DNA of 61,279 bases from Agrobacterium sp. AGB01 (lineage in GTDB: Bacteria > Pseudomonadota > Alphaproteobacteria > Rhizobiales > Rhizobiaceae). Shown here piece after piece: positions 7,558-16,700 of this stretch. Made by a program: the position numbers and the translations under genes. The stretch is from the NCBI RefSeq assembly GCF_014851585.1, contig NZ_JACVAB010000011.1:1-61279 (forward strand), in the 5' to 3' direction. The notes under the pieces were generated by a model. That model saw only the letters and a list, made by a program, of their open reading frames with translations, did no database searches and was not told the origin of the DNA. Position 1 is the stretch's first letter; the number at the start of each line of letters is the position of its first letter.

Positions 7558-7899
7558 CTAATAATCGCCTTCGTAATATTGCGGGCGCTTCTCCAGCTCC
7601 TGCGCGATGAACACCGTTGCGAACAGTGGAAACTTGGTCGTCATGCGCCGTTCGAGGTTCTTGCGACGAACCCTTGCTCTCGCTTTCTTGCTCCAGCGCC
7701 GGATAGGCCGCTGCGTCACCAGTTCCCACGTTACGGCATAACCACAACCCGGCGACCACAGATCAAGGATTTCTTGAGGGCACTTTTCACCACGCGTAAC
7801 GAGTACCGCATGCAAAACACGTGGTCCCGGAGGCTGTGTATGGGGGTTTCTCCAAGCCAGCGAATAGCGCACCATTTCTGGTGTTGGGCTAGATTTCAT
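7558..7899 (-). CDS. Hypothetical protein in the methylase-VapBC cassette
   Basis: About 113 residues starting at an ATG (7899) that overlaps the 3' end of the preceding small gene by 11 bases. The sequence has a coherent composition with conserved-looking aromatic and cysteine positions (VRYSLAWRNP, LWSPGCGYAVTWELVTQRPIRRW) and an arginine-rich stretch. The C-terminus ends QELEKRPQYYEGDY. I do not recognise the family. Alternative starts exist at 7914 and 7959. It lies upstream of the methylase on the same strand and probably belongs to the same transfer-linked cassette. Confidence 0.55.
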   Translation of the reverse strand: MKSSPTPEMVRYSLAWRNPHTQPPGPRVLHAVLVTRGEKCPQEILDLWSPGCGYAVTWELVTQRPIRRWSKKARARVRRKNLERRMTTKFPLFATVFIAQELEKRPQYYEGDY

Positions 7900-8086
7900 A
7901 AGTACGGTCGCCATTGGGCAGATCGCATGCAATGTCGATGTGCATGTTCTTGACCTCAAAATCGGTATAGCGATCCGTCAGCCACTTCGCTGCAACGTTG
8001 AAGTCGGTATGGCTGAACACATCCGTTTCATCCTGATAACCCGCATGTTCGACCACGACATATTTCAAAGAAGGCTCAGGGCTCAC
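7889..8086 (-). CDS. Small hypothetical protein at the head of the cassette
   Basis: Sixty-five residues, acidic and soluble, beginning MSPEPSLKYVVVEHAGYQDE and ending CDLPNGDRTYEI. The ATG at 8086 follows a GGAG-like stretch (rc of aactcc), and its 3' end overlaps the following gene, which suggests co-translation. No family recognised. It is the first minus-strand gene of the run that leads through the methylase, VapBC, DUF982 and SRAP. Confidence 0.55.
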   Translation of the reverse strand: MSPEPSLKYVVVEHAGYQDETDVFSHTDFNVAAKWLTDRYTDFEVKNMHIDIACDLPNGDRTYEI

Positions 8087-8223
8087 AGCAAACTCCTATT
8101 TTCCCCGTTGGCGCTCCCTCTCAAATTTGATTGGGAATACGTATGTATTCCCGGGCAAAGGGGGGAGGGCGAAGCCAGCCCACTGGCAGATTGGTCCGGC
8201 GTCATAGGGGTCATGGAGGCAAT

Positions 8224-8265
8224 AAAAAACGGAAGGTTCGCCCAAAGGGTGAAAGCCGTTTTTTT
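8224..8265 (+). terminator. Strong hairpin with flanking A and T tracts
   Basis: AAAAAACGG at 8224-8232 pairs with CCGTTTTTT at 8256-8265, with an inner TTCGCCC/GGGTGAA stem. The A-tract before and T-tract after make it a classic bidirectional rho-independent terminator. It lies upstream of the minus-strand cassette and insulates it from the decayed DNA to the right. Confidence 0.75.
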
Positions 8266-8304
8266 GCCGCAATGACAGCGCCGTGCGCGCTTGCCCCGTG
8301 ATCA

Positions 8305-8508
8305 CAGGGCCGATCCGATTGCAGGGGGAAACCAGACAAACAGGAGAATATGCGCCGCACCCGCGATTTATCGCGTGCGGGCGCTGTCTCTTGGCCTTCA
8401 GCCGTTTCTGGCAAACCACTCTAAGTCACGCAATGACAGGGCCTTGGATCAAACGCCTTGGCGTGATCCAAGAATAACAATAGAGAGCATTCGAGAAAAA
8501 CAGCATAG
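8305..8508. repeat. Dispersed hairpin-containing repeat, copy 1
   Basis: A segment containing GAAACCAGACAAACAG followed by a GC-rich imperfect hairpin (GCGCCGCACCCGCGA, loop, TCGCGTGCGGGCGC) recurs at 11305-11385. Its right part (TTGGCG, ATCCAAGAA, AAAACAGCATA, 8459-8508) recurs at 11764-11811. Within copy 1, CTTGGATC at 8443-8450 and GATCCAAG at 8465-8472 form a second hairpin with inner ACGCC/GGCGT. The pattern suggests a palindromic mobile repeat; copy 2 is split by about 380 bases. No gene is seen in 8087-8691. Confidence 0.6.
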
Positions 8509-8691
8509 CATAGATGGGCTAATCGGCTCCGTTCCCCAATGACTGTTCGGATGTGCAGGATAAGTCTGAACAAAGCCGACCCTTGTCGAGCACGGTTTCG
8601 GCTACTTTGCGCCGATTGGGGTCATTGAAGTGAACGCAAAATTCCGTAAACTTTTCGCTGCTGCTCCATGGCTCTTGAAGAGGAAAGTGGG

Positions 8692-9058
8692 ATGAACCTT
8701 AACCAAGTCACCGTGACAATGCCGGACCTTGATGAGGGGTGGACATTCTATTGCGCTCTCGGCTTAGTGCCAGTGGTGGATGCACGGCCTGACTATGTAC
8801 GCTTTGTCTGCCCTGACGGAAACAGCACATTTTCGTTACACAAGGGCGACGATATAGGCGCTGGAACCACCGTCTACTTCGAATGCGATGATTTAGATGA
8901 AAAATATCACAGCCTAATCGCTGCAGGAATCGCGTTCTCGACCCCGCCTTTGGCGAGAAGCTGAGCTTTTTGATCCTGGCGGAAATCGTATTCTACTTTA
9001 CCTAGCAGGAAGTAACCGCATTGATCCACCGTGGCGGATCAAATCCTATCAGATATAG
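8692..9058 (+). pseudogene. VOC/glyoxalase-fold protein gene with a frameshift
   Basis: The gene starts at the ATG 8692 after GAGGAAAG and reads MNLNQVTVTMPDLDEGWTF, then SFSLHKG-type strands and VYFECDDLDEKYHSLIAAGI, the pattern of the vicinal-oxygen-chelate (glyoxalase/bleomycin resistance) fold. At the CCCC run 8942-8945 the frame changes by one extra base; the rest continues as LWREAELFDPGGNRILLYLAG to a TAG at 9056-9058. The restored protein would be about 121 residues, normal for the family. As written the protein ends early at 8964 and lacks the last metal-binding strand. Confidence 0.8.
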
Positions 9059-9187
9059 TAGGCCCCAGACCTCTGTTTTAGGAAAACTGTCGTCAATACT
9101 CGGCTACCGTCAGCCCGAAGATTGACGAATGAGCGTTGGCCTTTAGCCCACCGGCTGAAAAAATGGGCGCCAAGCGCAAATGCGGAA

Positions 9188-10000
9188 TTATCGTTTTATT
9201 TGTGGCCTGAAATAGTCGACGGTGGCGTCAATAAGTGTGGTTAAGGTTTCCACGCCAGAGGTAGTGTTGAAAGCGTGATCCATTGCAACCTTCCCAACGG
9301 TGTTCCTGCCTCGGTGAGCTGCGGAGAACTTTTTTGCTGTCCCCTGCGGTATGGCGTCGTCAAGCATGCCCTCTGCAATAAATGCAGGTCCTGTGTAATT
9401 GGACAGCTCTGCAATGGGATCAAAACGTGATACCTCCGCGAAGAATGGGTGTCCCAGCGTCACACACGCTCTCCAAGGCAAGGTCAGTGTGGTCGGCTCC
9501 TCGCTGTTTAGCCCTTGGAGGTAAGCTTTTTGGCCGAACAAACGAGAGAAACACACTTCGGGTTCTCCCACCGCAGCCCAAAGTGCCAAACCTGATGGGC
9601 GATTGGTTCGACCAGCAGCAGCTGCTGCGACCAGCCCGCCTTGGCTCCAGCCGAGTAGAATGACTTGGCCATTGCCGAGACTGGGTTGGGTCGCGATGAA
9701 ATCCATCGCAGCCAAACAGTCATCAATCTGCGTGGAATAGCTTGTTTCCTGAATGGAGCCATCACTTTCCCCCCAGCCCCGGAAGTCTATTCGAAGCGAA
9801 GAGTGGCCGAGATTAGCCAGCCTGGCCGCCACGTATTCGAATATCCCGATACCGACAGAGGGGATCGCAAGCTCATTGCGGGTGCCTCCGAAACCGTGGA
9901 GGAGCAAAAAAGTCGAGCTGTTAGGCTGTTCCGCATAACAAGCCGTTCCAACGATCCTATGCATGCCTGAATGGAATTGAATCGTTTTCTCGACGGCCAT
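9188..10000 (-). CDS. Alpha/beta hydrolase
   Basis: A 270-residue alpha/beta hydrolase, probably an esterase or acyl hydrolase of the cytosol. The oxyanion-hole motif LLLHGFGGTRNE lies near residue 33, the nucleophile elbow is GWSQGG, the acid is in EGMLDDAIP and the histidine in MDHAFN, in the correct order. No signal peptide is seen. The ATG at 10000 follows GAGGATT; the frame is open for 17 more codons upstream but family alignment supports this start. It stands alone between the broken VOC gene and an inverted repeat. The substrate cannot be predicted. Confidence 0.85.
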   Translation of the reverse strand: MAVEKTIQFHSGMHRIVGTACYAEQPNSSTFLLLHGFGGTRNELAIPSVGIGIFEYVAARLANLGHSSLRIDFRGWGESDGSIQETSYSTQIDDCLAAMDFIATQPSLGNGQVILLGWSQGGLVAAAAAGRTNRPSGLALWAAVGEPEVCFSRLFGQKAYLQGLNSEEPTTLTLPWRACVTLGHPFFAEVSRFDPIAELSNYTGPAFIAEGMLDDAIPQGTAKKFSAAHRGRNTVGKVAMDHAFNTTSGVETLTTLIDATVDYFRPQIKR

Positions 10001-10337
10001 GAGAATAATCCTCGTTAATCGGTGCGAGGAACAGGCAAGAGGTCCTCGCAACTTGGCGGGGGAATTGGTGAGCCACTAACTATTGCCCAGCACAACTGCG
10101 CCGCCCGAAGGCCGAGCGAATTTACTCTGAACAAACGCCTTCTCAGTCATATGAGAAACATTTATCTTGAAGGTTCAAGAGTCAATAAAGCTTCGTTTGG
10201 AATGTCGCCTTAACCGTTCTCCTGACGAAAGCCGTCAGTCCTAAATACACCTCCATCTCGGCCTTGCGGAGACTGTTCCCGTCATGCGGCTTCGGGCGCC
10301 CAAAACGGTCATTGGCAGTCGAAAAAATCAGGCAGAC

Positions 10338-10409
10338 CGTCTGAAAACTCGCTGGAGGAAATTTCTGTTATAAATCTAAGTCGCTGAATTCTGTCTGAGT
10401 TTTCAGACG
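10338..10409. repeat. Perfect 13-base inverted repeat with a 46-base spacer
   Basis: CGTCTGAAAACTC at 10338-10350 recurs inverted as GAGTTTTCAGACG at 10397-10409. The spacer contains GGAGGAAATT. The region 10001-10458 holds no convincing gene. The repeat could be the ends of a very small deleted mobile element, an operator, or an RNA hairpin. Confidence 0.6.
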
Positions 10410-10458
10410 TTCTGCAGGCTCTTCGCGACAATTATGCTGTGGGACGATCACCCGGATG

Positions 10459-11033
10459 TCACCTATCGCCCATAGCAACTTCCCAACCGGCGGAGTGCCT
10501 AATGAAATGGTAAGGTTGACCTTGTTTGCTATCGAACCAACATCCAGTTAATGTTTCGATATTCCTTGAAGCACTGCATCATGCCCAACCAGAACAATGG
10601 TCGAGCCGACCTCTTGAGGTGTTGTCAGCCGATCCAAAAGCGCTTCGCCACGAGCGAGCACTGAAGCCCAGGATTCCCCGTTTGCTGGAAGGATTTCTGC
10701 AAGCTGCTCCTTACGACTGATTCCGTGCTCAAGCATGGTCTCCTTGATTGGCTTCCCGTCCAAACTCCCGAAGTCACCCTCTATCAGGGCGTCCTCAATC
10801 TCAATGAGGTCAGAACTAGTAGGAAACGCCAACATCGCGGTCTCTATTGCCCGTTGTGGTGGTCTGACGAACACCCGCGAAACAAGCAATTTCTTCATCT
10901 GGCGCGAGGCCGCACGGGCTTGTTCTCGACCGGTTTCGTTCAAAGGAATATCGCTTCGACCCTGAAACAAACCCGCTCGATTCCAGTCTGTCTCCCCATG
11001 GCGAATGAAAACGAACGATTGAAGCTCGGTCAC
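10459..11033 (-). pseudogene. Histidine phosphatase (phosphoglycerate mutase family) with a frameshift
   Basis: The protein starts at a GTG (11033) after AAGAGG and shows FVFIRHGETDWN with the catalytic histidine, LNETGREQA, RAIETAMLA, and IVLVGHDAVLQGI with the second histidine. As written it ends at a TAA at 10548. One base missing at the TTT run (10553-10555, plus strand) explains this: the neighbouring frame continues as LTGCWFDSKQGQPYHFIRHS and ends GWEVAMGDR at 10459, which is a normal tail for the family. The restored length is about 191 residues. All catalytic residues lie before the break, so partial function is possible. Confidence 0.82.
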
Positions 11034-11127
11034 AGTGTACCTCTTGGCTGTCAGGCGAAAACCCTGCAGACGGTCTAAAAACCTCAGCGGAGATCCCCAA
11101 GCTAGCCTGCCATGATATATTTTTTCC

Positions 11128-11327
11128 ATGGCACATCTATCAGGAACAGAGCGCTCACAACTACTCCTTCTACCTGAATCAGTGGACGATTATGTCGGAC
11201 CGGATAATTCGGATCGCTTCATCGAAGCCTTCGTTGATGGCCTTGATCTTGCCCCTGCTGGCTTCGATCGCGCGACGGCGGAGGAAACGGGTCGTCTGAG
11301 TTTCGATCCTGCCGATTTGAGGAAACC
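11128..11327 (+). mobile_element. N-terminal fragment of an IS1182-type transposase
   Basis: The first 65 or so codons (SGTERSQLLLLPESVDDYVG, RFIEAFVDGLDL, ETGR, then FDPADL) match the start of IS1182-family transposases. Homology stops at about 11325, where the dispersed hairpin repeat begins and the frame runs on as unrelated sequence to 11475. The catalytic DDE part is absent, so this is a dead remnant. I could not identify terminal inverted repeats. Confidence 0.8.
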
Positions 11328-11385
11328 AGACAAACAGAAGAATGTGCGCCGCACCGCGACCTGTCGCGTGCGACGCGCTGTGTTT
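11305..11385. repeat. Dispersed hairpin-containing repeat, copy 2
   Basis: This stretch matches 8311-8390: the same GAAACCAGACAAACAG core, then GCGCCGCACCGCGA with TCGCGTGCGACGCGC as a hairpin. The stem bases differ between copies at both sides, so the ability to fold is kept. The other end of the repeat is at 11764-11811. It joins directly to the transposase fragment. Confidence 0.6.
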
Positions 11386-11502
11386 AATTCAGCCGTGCAG
11401 GCTGGCCGCGTTATTCGGAAGCGACGAGCCCTTGCCCTTGACCCAACCTCCAACCTTAGTGATGTTAGATATTGATTTTGAGAAATACTTTTAGGAACTG
11501 AT

Positions 11503-11754
11503 ATGAAGAATTCGCGCTTACGTTGGCTGTTGCCGCCAGAAAGCGACCGTTCGATCGGGTACCACGATGGATCAGAAGTTGCAGAAGTTTGGCCAGAGGG
11601 CCTATGTGGAAATCAAATCGCAAGATGGAATTGGAAGCTTCTTGACGTTCGGGTAACTGGCGTAGTCCCAGGTAGCGGGAACGACGCCATTGACCGACGA
11701 GCTGCACAATATGAGGCCGATAACGCCTTCTTCACGAAGCGATCAACATACTAA
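11503..11754 (+). CDS. Small hypothetical protein inside the split repeat
   Basis: Eighty-three residues starting at an ATG eight bases after AGGA. The sequence is rich in tryptophan (LRWLLPPESD, VAEVWPEG, ARWNWKLLDVRVTGV) and has the look of a real small domain, but no family is recognised. It lies between the two halves of repeat copy 2. It may be a fragment or a chance frame, and nothing else is seen between 11386 and 12042. Confidence 0.35.
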   Translation: MKNSRLRWLLPPESDRSIGYHDGSEVAEVWPEGLCGNQIARWNWKLLDVRVTGVVPGSGNDAIDRRAAQYEADNAFFTKRSTY

Positions 11755-12042
11755 CTAATCGCTTTGGCGATATCCAAGAAAGAGAATAAGAGCACCGAAA
11801 AAACAGCATAATGGTCGCACAACGGGGGGACCCCGACTTTAGCGTATTACGTGTGTTAATTTGACGAATTCGAATGTATTTCCCTGTGAAAAAGTTTGCA
11901 GACAAAGGTGATTTCGTCAGAAAGTAGTGTCTGATTTTCGTGGGCTCGGGGAGCGCTAGGTTTACAGGGGTAAGGCACGACGTGCGTTAATCGAAACGAC
12001 GGCCATATACGTCCGTCTTTATCAGGTTATGGCCGCGTTGGT

Positions 12043-12552
12043 TTGGGCGGAACAGCCGTCGCAGTTATTGTATTGTGCGGTCTGTTATTCGGACAAAATA
12101 CCGCCGTGGCAGCGGAGACAAATTATTATGACGTCTTCAGCAACTCATATTTCGCAATGGTAAGCGGAGATGGAAGTGTTGCTGTTGGTTATTCGGGCTC
12201 CGGCTTCCGATGGTCCTCCCCAGACGGGACGCAAAACTTGGGCTCTGTAGGAACTGTCGCTAGAGCGACAAACAGGGATGGGTCAGTCATCATTGGGCTG
12301 ACACTTGGTAGCCCGCAGCAAGCCTTCCGCTGGGCCGGGGGAGCATAGTTCAGCTTCCCGGTTTCGGTAGGAATACAGACGCGCTTGGTATCAGCGGCGA
12401 TGGTTCGGTTATTGTCGGACAATCTGTAGACCTGAATGGTGACATCTATGCTGTACGTTGTTACGGCACAGCGCTCGCAATTCTCGATTATATCAAATTA
12501 CAACACAGCCTGGGCAGTCAGCAACGACGGGGTAGTCGAAGGACAGGAGTAA
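12043..12552 (+). pseudogene. HAF-repeat extracellular protein gene, degraded
   Basis: The first frame encodes a signal-like segment (VAVIVLCGLLFGQNTAVAA) and repeats of the HAF type: VSGDGSVAVGYS, GFRWS, NLGSVG, NRDGSVIIG, AFRWAGG. At the GGGGG run 12337-12341 the frame loses one base and continues as VQLPGFGRNTDALGISGDGS. Near 12495 it shifts again and reads NTAWAVSNDGVVEGQE to a TAA at 12550. No ATG start is in frame; a TTG at 12043 is the only candidate. HAF repeats form the passenger of autotransporters in Rhizobiales, and no barrel domain follows, so this is a remnant. Confidence 0.78.
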
Positions 12553-12732
12553 GTTCCGCGATCTGGTTTTTGATTAGCTTGTAGTCGTTTTCGCTTGAAG
12601 TCGTTAGCGCAGTGCCAATTAATCTTGAACGGGTCATCTTGGCTTCCTCACGTCAATAAGGAATGCCTTTGCGTGCGCATGGTTGCCGTACGCAACCGTA
12701 CCGTGCCACCAATAAATGTTATCAACCCGTGT

Positions 12733-13392
12733 TCATCCGGAACGGCGCAGATGCATCAACCTGAAAAATCCAATCGGAGGCAGGGTCGTATTTTCTACCA
12801 GTTTGAAAGATGGGTTATTCGCAACCCAAGCCTCGACCGATGCGGAATCAAAGGCTGAGCTCAGCCCGCAACTTTTAGCGATGGGAGAAACTGCGCGTTG
12901 CAGGCGTCGCATCGTGCCTTCCGTCTTGTTGATCTTGCTGACAATAACGATTTGCCCCTTGGGTTTCAGCACCCGTGCACACTCATCCAACAGACCTTCC
13001 GTATTTGGAATAAGGGTTATGACAAACGGAAGAGAAATCGTATCGAAAGACGCGTCCTCAAACGACATGTTGCATGCGTCCATCGCGTGAAGTTCCTTGA
13101 CGTGAGATAACCTATGCTCACGGATTTTAGATCGGGCTCGCACCAGCATTTCCTCAGAGATATCAATCCCAGTGATCTGGCACTCTCTTGGATATAACGG
13201 CAGAACAAGTCCTGTTCCCACGCCAATTTCCAACACATGTCCTTTAATTGAGCCTGCGCGGCTGGCGAGTTCACGTTGGGCAGATTTGAGGAAATAACCA
13301 TACACCTCGTCGTACATCGGTGCCCAGAACCTGTAGGCCTTCTGCTGCTGCTCGCGGCGGGGGTTATCTTGACGGACAGTGTGTATGCTCAT
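12733..13392 (-). CDS. Class I SAM-dependent methyltransferase, PmtA/UbiE-like
   Basis: A 219-residue methyltransferase. Motif I is VLEIGVGTGLVLPLYP, motif II GIDISEEMLVRARSK, and a later block is DACNMSFEDASFDTISLPFV. The layout resembles the Rhodobacter/Brucella phosphatidylethanolamine N-methyltransferase PmtA, which makes phosphatidylcholine at the membrane surface, but ubiquinone or other small-molecule methylation is possible. The start ATG at 13392 is preceded by GAGGAGATAGGG, which argues against the longer frame. It is divergent from the small gene at 13515. A GGAAC-N16-TGTT pair upstream on the minus strand may be an EcfG-like promoter. Confidence 0.85.
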   Translation of the reverse strand: MSIHTVRQDNPRREQQQKAYRFWAPMYDEVYGYFLKSAQRELASRAGSIKGHVLEIGVGTGLVLPLYPRECQITGIDISEEMLVRARSKIREHRLSHVKELHAMDACNMSFEDASFDTISLPFVITLIPNTEGLLDECARVLKPKGQIVIVSKINKTEGTMRRLQRAVSPIAKSCGLSSAFDSASVEAWVANNPSFKLVENTTLPPIGFFRLMHLRRSG

Positions 13393-13465
13393 CCCTATCT
13401 CCTCGAATAAAAAGCGCCTGAGATGGTCCGAACAGTGCAATTCAGTTCGGGTTCCAAAGAAAGCC

Positions 13466-13490
13466 GGAACAAGTTCCCATTACCGGGGTT
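13466..13490 (+). promoter_or_regulatory. EcfG-like promoter
   Basis: GGAAC at 13466-13470 is followed 16 bases later by GGTT at 13487-13490, 24 bases before the start of the small gene at 13515. The alphaproteobacterial general-stress sigma factor EcfG recognises GGAAC-N16/17-cGTT. The same GGAAC-N16-GGTT pair precedes the catalase gene. Confidence 0.55.
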
Positions 13491-13514
13491 AGGGGGCTTC
13501 GGAAGGAGGACCTC

Positions 13515-13715
13515 ATGACCAAAAAAGATAGCATTGAACAGATCCATCAGGACAGCAAACCACAGTTTGCCCGTGGTATAAAGTCATCCAAAAATAACGG
13601 CGTTGCCAGTGCCAAGCCACGCGTTATCACAGGCTCAGATGACGCAACGGTCAACAAGTTGCCGACTGGAACCGAAAAGCCAAGCAAAGACTGGGATATT
13701 AATTACGACCCATGA
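13515..13715 (+). CDS. Small hydrophilic protein, possibly stress induced
   Basis: Sixty-six residues, rich in lysine, serine and aspartate (MTKKDSIEQIHQDSKPQFAR, then KPSKDWDINYDP), probably disordered. The start is fixed by GGAAGGAGGACCTC immediately upstream. No family is recognised. The EcfG-like promoter in front and the composition fit the small accessory proteins often found in alphaproteobacterial general-stress regulons. It ends 78 bases before the histidine kinase gene. Confidence 0.7.
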   Translation: MTKKDSIEQIHQDSKPQFARGIKSSKNNGVASAKPRVITGSDDATVNKLPTGTEKPSKDWDINYDP

Positions 13716-13793
13716 GCACGGAACCTTTTGTCGGCAAAGGTGTTTTCATGGGTTGAGTTCCAGTCGGTTTGACGATTGCGGTCGGGGGATTGC

Positions 13794-16700
13794 GTGAACA
13801 CGTCAGAAGAGAAGTATCGTGAGATCATTGCCAAATTGCGTTCGGCACAAGCCGCAGGTGGGATTGGGACATTTGTAGTAGATATCGACACCGATATAGT
13901 TGCAGCGACGCCTGAGTTCTCCAGCCTGTATGGTCTCGATCACATTGACACTCGACCAGCAGTTGATTTTGAGGCTGTCGTGATAAAGGACGACGAGAAA
14001 TTGGTCTCTCACTCGTCCAGTCGCAAAGACGGTGATGCGGCAACTGAGGTCGAGTACCGTATCCGCAGAGGAAACAGTGGGGAAATCAGATGGATTGCGC
14101 GAAAGGGAGAGTTTCAGCGTGACCAGGATGGCAAACCTGTCCGTTTCATAGGTATTGCGAGGGATATTACCGCCCAGAAATTTTCCGAGGATGCCCTTAA
14201 AAAAACGCAAGAGAAACTGGCGCTCGCGCTCGAAGCTACAGGCGTTGGAACATTCGATTTCGATCTCATAAATAATGTACTGGAGTGGGACGATAGATGC
14301 CGCGAGCTCTTCGGTCTTCCGCCGAATGCTACAGTCTCATATGAAACCTTTCTAGAGGGCCTACACCCTGACGATCGCGATGCGATCGATAAAGCCGTTC
14401 AGGATGCGATTAGCGTTGACGGTGACGGCGACTACGATGTTACCTATCGGACGGTTAGCATGGTCGACGGTCGGGTCCGGTGGATTGCAGCAAAAGGGCG
14501 AACCTTCTTTGATCAGGGCAAAGCTGTTCGCTTCATCGGCACGGTGCGCGATGTCACGCAATCTCGTGAGAAAGAGCAGCTCCATAGAGAGACGGAAGAG
14601 CGCTACCGGTTGGCGAGCCGCGCAACGAATGATGCGATCTGGGATTGGGATTTCAAGACGAATTTCGTTTTGTGGAACGACGCTCTCACGGCAGCATATG
14701 GTCATCCCTTGGAAGCCGTTAAGCCTAATAGCGAGTGGTGGATCGAGCATATCCATCCCGATGATCGGGCGGCAATCGATCATTCCATCCACGCGGTTAT
14801 AGACGGCGACGGCGAGGACTGGACGGGTGAATATCGCTTCCGCAGGTTCGATGGTTCCTATGCACAGGTCTATGATCGTGGACACATTATTCGAGACGAG
14901 TACGGTGATCCCGTCCGAATGATCGGGGCAATGCTGGATTTGACACGTATACAGGATGCAGAAACCGCGCTCCGCGAAAGCGAGTTGCGATATCGCAGTC
15001 TGTTTGCGGCCCTTGATGAGGGCCTCTGCATAATTGAGTTTATCGATGGGTCAAGTGGGCCATCAAGTGACTATGTTCACCTTAAATATAACGAGGCTTA
15101 TCAAAGACAAGCGGGTGTATCGGGTATAGAGGGCAAACGCGTACGTGAGCTCTTTCCTGATGAAGCAGACAAGTGGATCAGCTTCTATCGCGAGGTGCTT
15201 GACACCGGCAGACCGAAACGGTTGGAGCTGAAATTTGACGAGACTCAAAAGATTCTTGACGTAGGCGCTTTCCGCCTCGAGCCGGCAGAAAAGCGGCAGG
15301 TAGCCGTCGTCTGTCAGGATATCACATCGAGGCGTATGACCGAAAGCCTGCTGCGTGATCTCAATTCCAGTCTCGAACGGCGGATAGCGGAACGAACCGC
15401 TGACCGTGATCGAATGTGGCGCCTATCAACTGACCTCATTCTTGTTGCGGATTTTAACGCGTTCATCACCGCCGCCAATCCCGCGTGGCAACGAGTTTTT
15501 GGCTGGAGTGATCAGGATTTGATTGGACTCTGTTTCCTGGACCTTGTTCATCCTGATGATAAAGACGCCACTATTGCTGAAGTCGGCAAGCTCAGTGAAG
15601 GTGCTACGACCTTTTCGTTCGAAAACCGCTATCGCAGGAGAGACGGGAAATATCGCGTGATTTCTTGGACCGCGGTTCCAGAGGACGGATATATCCATGC
15701 GGCAGGCCGGGATGTGACGGAAGAAAGAGAAGCCGCTGTCGCTCTCAAGAACACGGAAGCGGCGCTACAACATGCCCAGAAGATGGAGGCGATTGGCAAT
15801 CTCACTGGCGGCGTCGCGCACGATTTCAATAATCTGCTTCAGGTCGTTGCTGGAAACCTTCAATTACTTGCCAAAGATATTGCTGGAAACGAAAAGGCGC
15901 AACGGCGTATCTCCAATGCTCTTGCTGGTGTCGACAAGGGATCCAAACTTGCCGCTCAATTGCTCGCCTTTGGTAGAAGGCAAGCTCTTGATCCGCGCGT
16001 TCTCAACATCGGTCGCCTCGTTCGTAGCATGGATGAAATGCTGCGAAGGACGATAGGTGAGGGTGTTGAGGTCGAGACTATCGTGTCGGCAGGGCTCTGG
16101 AACACCTTGGTGGATCCCATGCAGATCGAGAATGCGATCCTTAACTTGGCAATCAATGCACGAGATGCGATGGACGGGTTTGGCAAACTCACGATCGAAG
16201 TTGGCAATGCGTACATCGACGATGCCTATTCGCGCCTTTATGACGACGTGCAAACGGGCCATTATGTGGTCTTGTCGGTAAGTGATACGGGTAGCGGTAT
16301 GGCGCCCGACGTCATCGAAAAAGTATTTGAACCTTTCTTTTCGACAAAGCCTGAGGGTAAAGGCTCCGGTCTGGGCCTGTCGATGGTGTACGGCTTTGTC
16401 AAGCAGACGGGCGGCCATGTCAAAATCTACAGCGAGGTCGGCTACGGAACAACGCTCAAGATGTATCTGCCGCGCTCTACACAACAGGAAGATTTGGAGA
16501 TCGCTCCGCTTGAGGGGCCGGTGGAAGGCGGGGCAGAAACCATTCTGGTGGCGGAGGATGACGAAGGTGTGCGCGCAACCGTCGTCGAAATGCTGCAGGA
16601 ACTTGGGTACCGGGTATTGAAAGCGCCTGATGCCACTTCCGCCCTGACGATTCTTGAGAGCGGTATTCCTATTGATATGCTGTTCACCGATGTCGTCATG

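Noticed and set aside
8096..8419. 107-residue minus-strand open frame
   Set aside because: It covers the terminator hairpin and the dispersed repeat and has no ribosome-binding site; its open state follows from the repeat's composition.
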